Source: Saxidomus purpurata (Eukaryota; Mollusca; Bivalvia; Venerida; Veneridae). From it: a DNA stretch of 64,000 nt. Shown here in pieces: positions 1 through 11,689 of the stretch. Within the stretch, counting starts at the first letter, position 1. Each line of letters opens with the position of its first letter. The DNA lies in assembly GCA_022818135.1 (NCBI GenBank), contig JAFMSR010000001.1, positions 3,996,495 through 4,060,494 on the forward strand, written 5' to 3'. Below the pieces are notes generated by a model, which saw only the letters and a list, made by a program, of their open reading frames with translations, searched no databases and was not told the DNA's origin. The translations under genes were made by a program, and so were the position numbers.

Positions 1-622
1 TGAAATGGATCTTGCTTCTAGAGAGTTTGCAAAGTATTTTTCATGGTTACAAGCATAATAACTAAAATGGATCTTGCTAATATACTGTTTGCTTTAGAGA
101 GGTTCAGTACTGGAAATGAACCTCCCTAACAAATAGTTTCTTTCAGTATAGAGCTTCAGTGCTAAAAAAGATCTCAAATATAGAGGTTCTGCTTTAGAGT
201 GGTTTGGTACTGAAAACTATCTTTTCACATTACCTGATGTGCGGTTACGAAAAGACAAACCAATTACGGCACACTTTGATTTAAGTCATGATGATGGTAA
301 CCTTCAGTTTTCGGTTCTTGAAAAACTGAACAAAGCCTAATATCAAGAACGTATTATACGAGAGAGCATATGGATCAAATGGCTGCAAACAGCAAGTCCA
401 AACAGATGCAACATCAAAGACAGTTGGATTCCATCTCAATTGCTTGCAAATAACGTCCATTATGGCAGATTCAAAGTAATTTTGGCGTGTAACGTCACAT
501 TCACTTATTAACTTATGGTAACATCAATAACGTTATATGTGAAAATGTAAAACAATCTACTGAAGAAGGAAAAGAAAAGAGTGAACTTTTAAAATATTTT
601 CTTTCAATTTTTATTTTTTCAG

Positions 623-3600
623 AAAATATAACAGTACCTCCATCTAAGAGAGGAAGCTTTGTAGGTACTGGTGGAATCAATCTGAAGAAATTAACACATG
701 ATGCAGGTACGTTAGTACAAATGCTACTGAAAATGTTATTTAGTTGCAAAGTTTTGATTTAAGCTAATCTTTTCAATGATCGACCTTGTAATTTCATAAA
801 TCTCGTATCAGTATGGATGCTGAAACATTATTCACTTCTCAAACTTGACACATAAAAAAGATATATACTACTGAGATATTTACGTCAAGAAAAAAAAATA
901 CACCTTTACTAAAAAAAGAGAAGAAGCAGATGGGATTATTTTGTGCTAAGACCTTGTTTTGCCAAATTTTGTAAAAAGTGGTACACCTCCTGAGTCCTGG
1001 GTTTGAGCCCTGCTACAGACCGGTTTGTGTATGAATGTTTGCAGTATTTTATGGAGGATAGTATCTAGTACTAGTCTGTCCTAGGAACACTGATTAGGTG
1101 AATTGTACATTATGTTAACAGTTGAAACAGGTGTTAAAGTTCACGAAAACAAGTAAGTATTCCTTCTGAAAGTTATGGTTATTTGCAATGTTAGTTACAT
1201 GTGTATACATGTATTGCATACTATGAAAGAAGCCTTATGTATTTCTCAGGTGTGACTGTAACACCTTTAGATGAGTCTACATATGAAATATTTGCACCAA
1301 ATAAAGATGCCATGGATGAAGCGAAAGAGATGATGAAAGTTTGGCTAGAATCAAAGGTAACGTAACAACAGGCGTGCTAATAGACACAGGTCTCTTTAAC
1401 CTTTACTACACTAAATTTCTAAAATGAGCATGTCCATCTTCCTTTTCGGGCATTACTATCATTTGCACAGTGAGTTCCTCAGTGAAAAGTTACTGACAGA
1501 ATAAATAAACAGTGCAGATCATGATCAGACTGCAATGATGTGACCATGATCAGCACAAGTGGCAAAGGTGTAATCACTCTTCACCAACATGGTAATAGAT
1601 AACAGTCCAATGTATTACTTTACAATCTGATTTAAGCTATTGAAATATATCCTCAGTCAGACTGAGAGTTCATGTCAGAATAGTTATTTCTGTGTGCTCA
1701 TGTCAGACTGGTTATTTCTGTGTATTCATGTAAGAGTGGTTATTTCTGTGTACTCATGTCTGACTGGTTATTTCTGTTTACTCATGTCAGACTGGTTATT
1801 TCTGTGTGCTCATGTCAGACTTGTTATTTCTGTGTACTCATGTCAGACTGGTTAGTTCTGTGTGCTTATGTCAGACTGGTTATTTCTGTGTACTCATGTC
1901 AGACTGGTTATTTCTGTGTACTCATGTAAGACTGGTTATTTCTGTATGCTCATGTCAGACTGGTTAGTTCTGTGTGCTTATGTCAGACTGGTTATTTCTG
2001 TGTACTCATGTCAGACTGGTTATTTCTGTGTGCTCATGTCAGACTGGTTATTTCTGTATGCTCATGTCAGACTGGTTATTTCTGTATGCTCATGTCGCAC
2101 TTGTTATTTCTGTGTACTCATGTAAGAGTGGTTATTTCTGTGTGCTCATGTCAGACTGGTTATTTCAGTTTACTCATGTCGCACTGGTTATTTCTGTGTA
2201 CTCATGTCAGACTGATTATTTCTGTGTACTCATGTCAGACTGGTTATTTCTGTATGCTCATGTCAGACTGGCTATTTCTGTGTACTCATGTAAGACTGGT
2301 TATTTCTGTGTACTCATGTTTGACTGGTTTTTCTTTATGCTTATGTCAGACTGGTTATTTCTGTGTGCTCATGTCAGACTGATTATTTCTGTGTGCTCAT
2401 GTCAGACTGGTTATTTCTGTGTACTCATGTAAGAGTGGTTATTTCTGTGTACTCATGTCAGACTGGTTATTTCTGTATGCTCCTATCGCACTGGTTATTT
2501 CTGTGGGCTCATGTCAGACTTCTTATTTCTGTGTGCTCATGTCAGACTGGTTATTTCTGTGTACTCATGTCAGACTGGTTATTTCTGTGTACTCATGTCA
2601 GACTGGTTATTTCTGTGTACTCATTATGTTGAAATATAAAAGTTTCAAACCATTCCACACTCAACTATTTGACATGAACTTCATGCCTGTACATACAATA
2701 TTTTGTAAAAACAGTAAAATAAGCTGGTCGGAGGCGATACTTGATCCAGGTTTGCTTTAAAAGGCATAAATTTAGCCTTAGCTACATATTTTTTTGCGGT
2801 ATTCTCGATTGATATAATTACTAAAAGTTTGAAGGCCAGTGTATAAAGATGTAAAATATACTAGTATATGCGAAAGATTCTAGGTTTTCAGTACTTGGGT
2901 ATATGAACTGTTATGAACTGACATATTTTCTCTTTTTTTACAGAAAGAACCTGAACTGGAGTTCAGTGCTGTATATGAAGCCAAGATCACTGAAATCAGG
3001 TAAAAGATTACTCTACCATTCCATTTGAACTGATGAAAAGCATTTATTTTCAGTCAACATATAAACACAGTAGCACATTTCTTTGTGGTTATTAATGCAT
3101 ATTTTAAACACATTTTTCTTCTTCTTTCAATCATGTACTTATTTTATTAATGAAAGGATGTCTAGTCCATTAAAATGTTTTGTAAACAGAACTTAGTTTT
3201 TAGGGGCATTCTGGAAAGTAATGCTCCTTGGGATGGAGTCTTTATTCTAAAATCTGTACAGATCACACCTTATCATAATAAACTATTGTACAAGTTATTT
3301 AGCTGATAGAATAGAAAAAAATCTACTTATTACTGATATGCATTATGTGGCAGACAGCTGTTGGATGGCCATGTCAACATTGTTCTTGTTTTTTGTCCAT
3401 GTGCTATTAGAAATTTGCACACCTCCATTGCACATTATGTCTGACAAATATGTAAGCAATATTGTACCAATTTTGACCAAACTTTTCCAGAGATTTTGGA
3501 GTAATGGTGCAGCTGCATCCTGCAATGGACCCAGTATTGTTACATAATTCACAGCTAGATCACAGACAGGTGAGGCTTATGTACAAAGTTTTCTTAAGGT

Positions 3601-4382
3601 GTATGCCTGATATATTGTATCTTGAATATCTGGAATATCTAGAAATGTGTCTGCATGAAGCAAATTAAGAAAAGTTGTGAGTATCCTGGGTGTTAACAGT
3701 GCACAGATCCCAACTTACCTTCAGAACTGAAAATCAGGTGATAGTGGTTAAAGAAACCTTTTAATGTGGAGTTGCAATGGTAGCATGTTCACCTCGTGAT
3801 CAGAGGGTTCCGGTATGATCCCCAACAGTGCCACGGCAGTAGTGTCCCTAGGCAAGACACAGATGTTTCAACATTGCCTCTCTCTCTGTTAGAGGTTGAT
3901 TCTATCTGGAGTGAGTCTAAAGACTGATTAATATAAGTCGTAAGAACTTGTTTCGAATATCCAGAACTCCAGAATACATTGATTGTATCGGTGGACTGGT
4001 CACCTTTCTGAAGACAGGCCAGGGTTGTCTGCCAGTGCAGATCAGGTTAGAAATGGAGCTTTAAAATACATGAAGTCTGTTGATATGCAGGGTTGTGTCT
4101 TTTCATGTTGGTTACAGTGTCTCATCACATTTTAGGCAGAGTTGATGATACAGTCCAACTTGCAAATAAGACATGTCCATTTTATAATTCTTGATTATTG
4201 GCTTATTTTGCATCTTGTAATTTTAGATATCTCACCCCAGTGCACTTGGATTTGAAGTGGGACAAACAATCTCAGTGAAGTACTTTGGAAGGGATCCAGC
4301 CACTGGCAAAATTAGGTTATCTCGAAAAGTTATAACTGCACCGTCTGCTAGAACATTCAAATTCATGAAAGAGGAAAGTTGA
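623..4382 (+). CDS. PNPT1: PNPT1, polyribonucleotide nucleotidyltransferase 1, mitochondrial (3' five exons)
   Basis: Last part of polynucleotide phosphorylase, the trimeric mitochondrial 3'-5' phosphorolytic exoribonuclease that also takes part in RNA import. Five exons read in phase: 623-706, 1250-1356, 2944-3002, 3491-3569, 4227-4382 (stop TGA 4380-4382). Exons 1-2 encode the KH domain, starting PPSKRGSFVGTGGINLKKL with the GxxG-type loop GTGG. Exons 3-5 encode the S1 RNA-binding domain: ELEFSAVYEAKITEIR, then DFGVMVQLHPAM...LLHNSQLDHRQ, then HPSALGFEVGQTISVKYFGRDP and RLSRKV. All junctions carry AG/GT. The two RNase PH domains, which hold the catalytic site, lie upstream of the window. 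The tail after RLSRKV is short (about 18 residues), shorter than in vertebrates. Family identity is by recognition of conserved blocks; exon ends are by eye. Confidence 0.93.
1670..2624 (+). repeat. 28-bp minisatellite, about 34 copies, in a PNPT1 intron
   Basis: Head-to-tail units of 28 bp, consensus TCATGTCAGACTGGTTATTT followed by CTGTGTAC or CTGTGTGC, fill about 955 bp of the intron between PNPT1 exons 1250-1356 and 2944-3002. Unit variants are recognisable at the GTCAGACTGG position (GTAAGAGTGG, GTCGCACTGG, GTCTGACTGG). There is no spacer between units, so it is not a CRISPR array. Because 28 is not a multiple of three and the unit lacks stops, the + frames stay open by chance. Confidence 0.95.
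3762..3980 (+). mobile_element. tRNA-derived SINE
   Basis: Begins with a decayed pol III promoter: A-box-like TGGTAGCATGTTCA near 3778 and B-box-like GGGTTCCGGTATGATCC at 3805-3821. A body then runs through CCTAGGCAAGACAC, a (TC)n stretch, GGTTGATTCTATCTGGAGTG and AAGAACTTGTTTCGAAT. The same body is seen on the minus strand at 33345-33565, which supports a dispersed SINE rather than a tRNA gene. It lies in the last PNPT1 intron. Confidence 0.7.
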
Positions 4383-5188
4383 TTACTATCAACAGTATAT
4401 CAGTATGTATACAGTGACAGTGTGATGTTTGGATTCATTTAGCAGCTTTAGCAGAAATAGATGCATCTAGTAACAGTTTATTTAAAAGTGCATATTACAT
4501 GCATTTAGAAGGAAGAGAAGGAAAAGGGTTGAATGCTGTTATATTTGAAAGCGATATGGTCAAATGTTAAATATATATAACATTGATCTATGTAAAGCAT
4601 TTTTAACGCTTCTGGAATGGAACTGAGAAGTATCAGTTACATGTCAGGAAGCAGTGGCCCTATAAATCAGATGAAATGTAAAATGGCATTATCAGTCTTC
4701 TATATGCAGTGGTAATGGAAAAATCAAGATTGTTTTAGTGTTCTCATAAAATGAGGGCACGTCCACAACTTACGTTTGTCTCTCTCGAAAATCTAATGAA
4801 TCATTGTCCAACTCACTATGCACTATTGGGAGAATAGGAAACATTTCACAATATTTCTTTTTTCGCAAAGTAGAAATTGTGATAAAACCGCATGTCCATC
4901 ATCGAGATTCACAGATGAACAACACCCTGTAGTGAATTTATACTTACAGTGAGCGGCCTCTGAATGCAATAATCATTTTGTAGAGACAAGAGTTTGTCAT
5001 TCAGCATGTGCCGAAAGTGGCACCAACTTAAGTCCATATAAGGAGTACTGTAAATCTCAGATATTTAACCACGTCATGAACATTAAAAAATCCTGAGGCT
5101 GGTTACATATTTGCTGTGATAATAAGAGTATTGTTACAATGTATCTTGATGTTATTATCTGTAAAAATATGTGATAATTGTGATTTTG

Positions 5189-5194
5189 AATAAA
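5189..5194 (+). terminator. Poly(A) signal AATAAA, probably PNPT1
   Basis: AATAAA hexamer about 0.8 kb after the PNPT1 stop, inside a T-rich stretch. It is the first canonical signal noticed downstream, which would give a 3' UTR of about 830 nt (4383 to roughly 5215). No other gene is seen in that stretch. Confidence 0.5.
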
Positions 5195-5214
5195 ATTTTA
5201 TGAAGTAAGCTTGT

Positions 5215-7669
5215 TTATCAAGTCTCTACCTACATCCCTGATTCTGTTAGTATTTAGTCTACAGCTGTAGTATCAATTATCAAAGCAAGCAAAATCGATC
5301 TCAACAAAACAGGTAAAGGGAACTCTTCTATGAGCAAGCTCAACAGAAATAGAACTCGTGTAAAATACCAGGGCCTGTCCTGTCAAATCATGCAGCATAG
5401 CAAAAGAAATTTGCGACAAGCACAGACTATATCTGACCAAACTGTGCTTATATTCCAGATACTGTATTTCCTATAATACAACTGTTTTTGGCTATTAAAA
5501 TAGAGGCAAATAATTTTTTTAACCCAGGGCACACCCTGTTATATTTCAACGACTGCTTCTTGTCTATCTGGTCAAGTTGAAATGTAAAAGCATGGTTATA
5601 CTATGAACTCTCCACTCATTAATTTGGTTCTTGAATAAGCTGAAATTCCTTCTGTTGGCAGTTGCATTGTGAAAGAGCCAGTTGTCACCATGGAGATAGT
5701 TGCTTGTGGGGCATCAAACTCTAGGATTGATCATGGAAAGGTTAGCAGGCAATCAAAGCATTTTACCATGGTCAAATTTAAATGTTTAAGCTTTCATTCT
5801 TTTTATACTAAATTTATGAACAAGCACAGGAGTTCTGGAAAAAAATGTTTAATGGTTCGTAACAAGACTAAAACGAAACAACAACAACAGTGGCGTAAAC
5901 AATTCATGATACATTGAACATATCCATAAATTTTCAAACCCTTAAACACATGAACATCATGTTTCTAGACAAAAAAGGTGGCATGTCTAATCTGAAGATA
6001 CAAGTATGATGATGTTAAGTTTCAACATGTAAACAATTCATTTCGCAACTGATTACGTCAATACAATACTTTCAGTACAGTTATTTGTGTTTACCCTGTT
6101 GAATTTCTAAACACACGTGCATGCCATTCTGAAAAAATGTTTATCGCCAGCTGGAAGAGAACAGACCTTTCTACCAACAGTAAAACTTACAAAAAAGTCT
6201 AAAACTGTTCTTATACTAAACAACTTAAAACACTTGTAGGGATAAAAATCTAATCATGATAAGGCCAAATAACAGTAACAGTAAAGTTGTGAATCAAAAG
6301 TGATCAAAATAATACACCAAATTCCTGAGTTACTAAACACTGAACAATATAGATGAACATGACAAAAATGTAAATATAAAAATCAACTGTATTCAAGACA
6401 AACCAGTTATATAATTTGCATAGGCCATCATGACTACATATGAAAAAAACCTGAATAATTAATTTTAGCATGTACAGGGATGGAATTTGTACGGTAATTA
6501 AATATCAAACTATGTTAAACATTCGAGAAAGAAAATGAGCCTGTATGTCAAACAGAATGTGTCACATGACAATCTGTCAATCATTTGACGTAAATAAACT
6601 ATTAAACTTTGATGTATATTGCTCTGTGGTAGGAACCTGGCTAGCTATTGTTTCCATTCCTTTATAGCATAAGCTAAATCAGCCATGTACACTATATGCA
6701 GCCTTATGCAGTATAGTAAAACAAATGCCTAGCCTAGATCCAATGGCATGATACACCACATATTTGTCTAATTTTATAAACATATAGTTTTAATGACAAG
6801 ACTAGAAAAATTAGGAAGGCCGTCCAGAAAAAAGTACATATGCACTTATAATCTGAGACAGGACTTGTGCAATTGGGTATAAAATTATTAAATGCACCAA
6901 TGACCATGTGATATCATGATGCAGAAGAGTTACTGAATGCCCTTCAACAAAGCAAAAGGGTTAACCAGGAATCTTATGTACTGACAATTTATATTAATCT
7001 AATGAATCCTGTTTCAACAAAAACATCAAACTGACCGACTAACATGAAGTTTCAAAAACAGTGGACTGTGACCTTTTAAGGAATTGAAAAACTTCACCAC
7101 TACATGAAACACATTCTCTTTGAATATCACACAAATAATTATGCACAAAGATTTACTAAATACCTTGATGGTAAAAAAAGAAAAACTAAAGAGGCAATGA
7201 CAGTATTTTGGTAATGAAAAGTTTGTAAGATATTGTCTTGTTGTGAGACACATTTACACAATATTACCTGATATATGTTCTTTGAAGAAGTTTCTCATTT
7301 TCGATACATACTATATGATATATATTATGCCAAATGAACTTTTTTCTGTTTATGTTTGATCACTTAGTTTTGAACCAGCAGAAATAAAAACTGACCGACT
7401 GAATTACACCCTTACAGGTTCACCACCAACCCTTTATTGATGTAGTGGGAATAATTAAACAATGTAACTAATGGCACTACACTAGTTGTATAACTGCTTA
7501 CTTATATCTATCAACGTGGAAATAGATAAATTTAAAATGTAAAAAATAACATGAACAAGACAATTTATTAAAATATTTTAGTGTATATAATGTAAAGTAC
7601 AAAGTAAGCACCTGTTTTACTACTATGGGTTGTTAACTAAGTATACTTGTGGACCACTTAGTTTGGTCT
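5215..7669. other. Intergenic stretch, no gene recognised
   Basis: AT-rich DNA between the PNPT1 3' end and the first inverted-repeat element. Short open frames exist (for example 5669-5917 and 7026-7253) but show no recognisable domain, coding bias or splice context. No tRNA, known repeat family or clear tandem array was seen. Confidence 0.6.
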
Positions 7670-8048
7670 TTAAAGTTAGGCCACATTTAAAAGTCTTTGT
7701 TTGCTGTCTCCCTACCCTACTTTTTGAAGTTAGGTAGGTAGGTAGGCAATTTTATTTTTTTTATTTGAAAACAAAAAAACAACAGTTTATGTGATAGCTT
7801 CTTACACTGAATACTTCATAAATGTAAAAATAATTAAAATTCTGTATATGATGAATAAAAGAATAAAAATGAAACATACAATTTTAAACTATCATCTTCA
7901 TCAGTGTCATCCTCAAATTTCAATGTCAACATAATAAAGAAACTTTTAAAAATTTGAGGGGCTTTGTCTGATAATAACATTTGGAGCACAGCATTTTTAC
8001 CGGGTCAATGGGGAGACAGCAAACAAACATTTTTAATTTTGGCTTTAA
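7670..8048. repeat. Short element with imperfect inverted ends between TTAA sites
   Basis: The left end (TTAAAGTTAGGCC...GTTTGCTGTCTCCC) is matched in inverse orientation by the right end (GGGAGACAGCAAACAAACAT...GGCTTTAA). The best-kept part is the shared GTTTGCTGTCTCCC. Both outer ends sit on TTAA (7670-7673 and 8045-8048), as expected for a TTAA target duplication. No coding capacity; probably a MITE. It also holds a GTAG-type short tandem (TAGG)n near 7731. Confidence 0.55.
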
Positions 8049-8453
8049 GTCTCCTAACAAATGGCAATATCTATTCACTGACAAACCAGAAATTCAATTA
8101 TAAATTTCAAAAGCTCAAAAGCTAGTAACTCCATACCATTACAGTTTAGTACAGAAGCATCAATCATGTTAAGTTTACTTTCCAGTAATATATTATAATA
8201 CCGATTTCACATGTCTTTTTCTCAACTTTGTGTTAATGAAGAAGTGTTTACATTAATTACACCTGAATTGCTCAACATAAAAGTCAGGTCATAAAAGCCT
8301 TTAAGGAGACTACTTTGACTGTATCAAAATGTTTGTATTAAGGTACCTTTTGTGTAAAGAATATAGGTACATGCAAGATATGAGCAAAACCCAGAGCATT
8401 GCATGTATAGTCATTATCATTCTTTCTCAACACTTTTCCTTTAGTTTTGGATC

Positions 8454-9582
8454 TTAAAGGTCCATTACTAACACCAAATCGAATTTCCTTTTAAATCTGG
8501 AATAGTAACGGGCATCTTCTCAGAAAGAAAAATATGACATACTGCATTGAATGTGACCATTTTGTGTTGAAAATTTGAGTTCAACAAAAGAATTAATAAA
8601 TAATATTTTGCCTTTTCAAAAACGAAAGTAGGTTTTCCCATTTTCAAATATCTTTGTAATTTTCCTTAAATCTCCCAAAGAGAGGCTGTAGTAGTAAGTA
8701 GTAAATTATTTATTATAGTGACATGTGTAAACATTGTTACAAAACAAGATAACACAAATACATACAAAGTACACCCGGCCCAATGGACCAGTAAGTCACT
8801 TTGAATAAGCATATACTACATAAATATGTACATAAAGTCACAAGTTATACATATAAATTATACAGTGTAAAATAAGCTCTATCTCTCTCTGCTAAGATTT
8901 CAATATAGAGAGATATAATGCAGTCAGAATTATTAATTTAGTAATACATAAATGATTCAAATGTTTTCAAATACTTTGTAAATTATCTATACATTTTTTC
9001 TCTTCTGTGTAAGTAAGCCTTAACAATGTATTTGGCAAGTGTCCGAGGTTTATTTTTAGTCAGATATATCAGTTTCTCAGTATCAGATTTACTGTCAAAT
9101 TCATCAGTACCATAAACATCTGCAAAACAATCAAATCGAATATGTCTGTAAAATGAACAGCCTATCACAAAATGAGTCTCACTTTCAATTAACTGACTAC
9201 TACAAAATCGACATATTCTGTTCTCTAATATTTCACCAATATATCGACCAGTTTCAATCCGTAGTGGTAATAGGCTGTAAATAGGTTGTACATAAACAAA
9301 CAAACCTACTTTGAATTATAATTGAAGATCTTTACTTCCAATGATTTGCAAAGTTTATGTCTGACTATTTACAACTTTCATTAAAGCAAAAGTAGGACAA
9401 AAAGACCACCCAAGTCAATCTAAGGAAATACACAAACATTCACTTGTTTTTCTGCAGCAGTATTTCAAACAGGGAAATACTCTACGGCTAATGTAAAGTT
9501 TTAGAAGCTAGTTTCACACTGTATTTCCGTTACAACTCCAGATTTAAAAGGAAATGATTTGGTGTTAGTAATGGACCTTTAA
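8454..9582. mobile_element. TTAA-flanked terminal-inverted-repeat element carrying a nested LINE fragment
   Basis: The left terminus TTAA+AGGTCCATTACTAACACC is mirrored by the right terminus GGTGTTAGTAATGGACCT+TTAA. The inverted match continues for about 52 bp (...CCTTTTAAATCTGGA...GTAACGG) with one 2-nt indel. TTAA at both edges (8454-8457, 9579-9582) fits a TTAA target-site duplication as in piggyBac-type elements, although the ends lack the usual CCC start. No transposase is seen. The interior holds a LINE C-terminal fragment on the minus strand, so the element looks like a non-autonomous transposon later hit by a LINE. Confidence 0.7.
8690..9303 (-). mobile_element. 5'-truncated non-LTR retrotransposon fragment (C-terminal zinc-knuckle region)
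   Basis: An open frame at 9303-8983 reads LPLRIETGRYIGE...NRICRFCSSQLIESETHF followed by VIGCSFYRHIRF. This CxxC...H...C arrangement after an RxxTGRY block is typical of the tail of LINE reverse-transcriptase polyproteins in molluscs. No start-proximal RT or endonuclease part is present, so the copy is 5'-truncated. The stretch below 8983 would be its 3' UTR, ending near 8690 in a TAC-rich tail (on the minus strand). It lies inside the inverted-repeat element 8454-9582. Confidence 0.6.
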
Positions 9583-10072
9583 ATAACAAAAATTATAGTG
9601 CAAATCAATAACCATTATTGTTATTGCACCTCATGAGCAAGCTCTAGATAAAAAATTCCAGGTGATAATCAGTTACTGCTTTTGATCTCAAAACTAAATA
9701 ACCTTTTACTTTGAGGAAGTTTGCTACAAAAACCTACCCGGTACCTAAGGATTTTAAAGCTGTACATGCATGAGCTTCTCCAAAGTTATGAACAAGCCAA
9801 TTGTTGTAAGTAATCTCTCAGCACTTTTTAGGTAATTCAAATGAACAGATTTAGCACATTCCTGTGAAACCAGAACTGGATAAATATAATACCTGTAAAA
9901 CAGCACATGTGGTATTAAATCATTCAACAGTTATATAATTTGCAGGCCAGCATCTAGGCTGAAAATTGAAAAGTGATTTTGAGCAAAAAGTAAACAATGT
10001 TACTAATGAACAATAACAAGCGGTATAAAATTAACAAGTAACATGATCATAAAATGTCAACAAAACAACAAT

Positions 10073-10078
10073 TTTATT
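10073..10078 (-). terminator. Poly(A) signal for the minus-strand gene at 10330-11376
   Basis: TTTATT on the plus strand, AATAAA on the minus strand, about 250 nt beyond the stop codon of the hypothetical Ser/Pro-rich gene. This would give a short 3' UTR. Confidence 0.45.
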
Positions 10079-10329
10079 TCCTGAGTACCACTTCTAAAGT
10101 ATCTATTATCCAGTGATAATGACATGCAGTCTCTATCAATTTCATTGCTTCTGTTGTTGGTAAACAACATTCTAGTCCAAGAATTCATGTTCAACCAGTT
10201 TCATGAATGCATGTTTGAAAGACAGTATCAAAACAAACATGTCTATTTTGATGTATTCTTTGAATTCCTGTGTAACATTATTTCCAAATGATTTCATTCA
10301 TGCTGCTACCCAGTTTTCTCAAACAGTTT

Positions 10330-11376
10330 TCACTCTTCAATAAAATCTGGAACAACCTGATCTTGACAAGAGTTCATGGTTCTTCTCCGACTGTAAGACC
10401 TGAAGGAAGGGAACTCCTCAGAGTCCGACACAGCTTGTTGGAAATCCATATTGACATCTGGTACCTGATGGTCTCCTGGTCCAGTTGACACTGAGCTGTA
10501 ACTGCGCAGAATATATCGATCTTCATAAAAGACAAGCTCAGTGGAGTCATCAAGAGGCAAACTTGACATGCTGTGCTCCAGGAAGTCTAAAGGTGAAGGA
10601 GAGCGCAGAAACCTTGGTGATGAAGAACGCGAGTTGATTGGTGAAGGAGATCTCACAATAATTGGTGAGACTGATCTTAGGTTCCTGACATTTTGTCTGA
10701 AATGTGACAGCATCTCTATCACTGTTGGTGAAGTTGAACGTGATGAACTCTGAGACACAGGTAAATCATTCAACTGCTCAATTTCGCCTAAATTACTTGA
10801 TGAAATGTTTTCATATCCATTGATTATGCTATTATTGCTCAAAATGTATTCTCTTTCCACACTCTCTGTTGGCATTTCATTAATGAAATCTTCACTCTGA
10901 TCATCTGAGGATGTGTAAGTTTCTTGGGAGCTTTGCTGTTCATCAGATGGTAGACTGAAGCCATCACTGTTCTCAACACTGTCCTGAGTATCACTTTTCT
11001 GTGAATCTCTCCAGATCTGTAATAGACTGTTTACATAATGGTTCTGCAGAAGAATCACTGGTTGATCAACCTCAAAACCTTTAGCCGGAGAGTTGGGTGG
11101 TGGAAAGTCATGATAAAACTCTGAACTATCTTCACCAGTTTGTGCATCCCAGGTTTCTGTGTCATACATTTGGAATTTCTCATTTCTTGTTGAACTATAA
11201 ATACATGGTTCAAGTTCCTCCCAGTTGATTGTCTCATTACATTCCAGGTTGATATCAGGAACATTATGCAAGTACTTGTCTTCATAGATAGCAGGTAATG
11301 ATCTTTGAAAGCGGCTTCCAGGACTATTGATGGTATCACCATACTGGTAATTACCATTGAAATCTTGATACAGCAT
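10330..11376 (-). CDS. Hypothetical Ser/Pro-rich protein, 348 aa, probably last exon of a spliced gene
   Basis: I do not recognise this protein. It is a 348-residue acidic, low-complexity, probably disordered frame. Residues 125-215 are Ser/Asp/Glu-rich. Residues 214-262 carry a basic run of SP motifs (RSTSPT, RSVSPI, VRSPSP, SRSSSP, LRSPSP), resembling proline-directed kinase or SR-type phosphosites. The tail is RSYSRRR...VVPDFIEE. On the minus strand the ATG is preceded by TTACAG|ATC, a good splice acceptor (exon from 11379), so a 5' exon is likely upstream. ATC is in frame with ATG, so the true start may lie in that exon. An AATAAA follows at 10078-10073. Its length and composition make it unlikely to be chance. 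No transposon motif is seen. Confidence 0.65.
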   Translation of the reverse strand: MLYQDFNGNYQYGDTINSPGSRFQRSLPAIYEDKYLHNVPDINLECNETINWEELEPCIYSSTRNEKFQMYDTETWDAQTGEDSSEFYHDFPPPNSPAKGFEVDQPVILLQNHYVNSLLQIWRDSQKSDTQDSVENSDGFSLPSDEQQSSQETYTSSDDQSEDFINEMPTESVEREYILSNNSIINGYENISSSNLGEIEQLNDLPVSQSSSRSTSPTVIEMLSHFRQNVRNLRSVSPIIVRSPSPINSRSSSPRFLRSPSPLDFLEHSMSSLPLDDSTELVFYEDRYILRSYSSVSTGPGDHQVPDVNMDFQQAVSDSEEFPSFRSYSRRRTMNSCQDQVVPDFIEE

Positions 11377-11399
11377 GATCTGTAATAGATATTAAATAC

Positions 11400-11689
11400 C
11401 AGTACAGATAATGACCTTAGTAACTAATATTTAGTTGCAGGGCCCTCGTTTTATGTTTTTGAGGCCAAAATTGGGCCGAATTCCCCTCTTGAATTAATAT
11501 ACCTTTTCCCCCTATTTTTTTTTTGATTCCCCTCCAAGAAAAGAGATTTTTGGCAGAATTTAAGTGAATTTTTGGTTTGACCCGTATTTTAGACATGGTA
11601 TAGATTTATAAAGTACAGCCCAAGACCTCTTCCAAGAACCCCTAGCTGGTATCTGGGCATTTAATATTGAATTCCCCTATTAAGCTGGA
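11400..11689. other. Non-coding spacer, possible outer repeat
   Basis: T- and C-rich sequence with several CCCCT runs. GGGCCCTCG at about 11440 is mirrored by CGAGGGCCC at about 12842, on the other side of the family-A element. This could be an older element interrupted by the family-A insertion, but the match is only 9 bp. No gene seen. Confidence 0.3.

Noticed and set aside
960..1030. Box-B-like GGGTTTGAGCCCTGC as a SINE
   Set aside because: No convincing A box and no matching body elsewhere in the window.
1670..2624. Regular 28-bp direct repeats as a possible CRISPR array
   Set aside because: Units abut without spacers, and the DNA is clearly from an animal.
1640..2760. Overlapping plus-strand frames of 69-152 codons (LMSDWLFLC-type repeats)
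   Set aside because: They are the 28-bp minisatellite read in all three frames. The unit has no stop, so long frames follow automatically, and the array lies inside a PNPT1 intron.
3762..3830. tRNA gene
   Set aside because: A- and B-box-like words are present, but the cloverleaf stems do not close and the body recurs at 33345-33565, so it is a SINE head.
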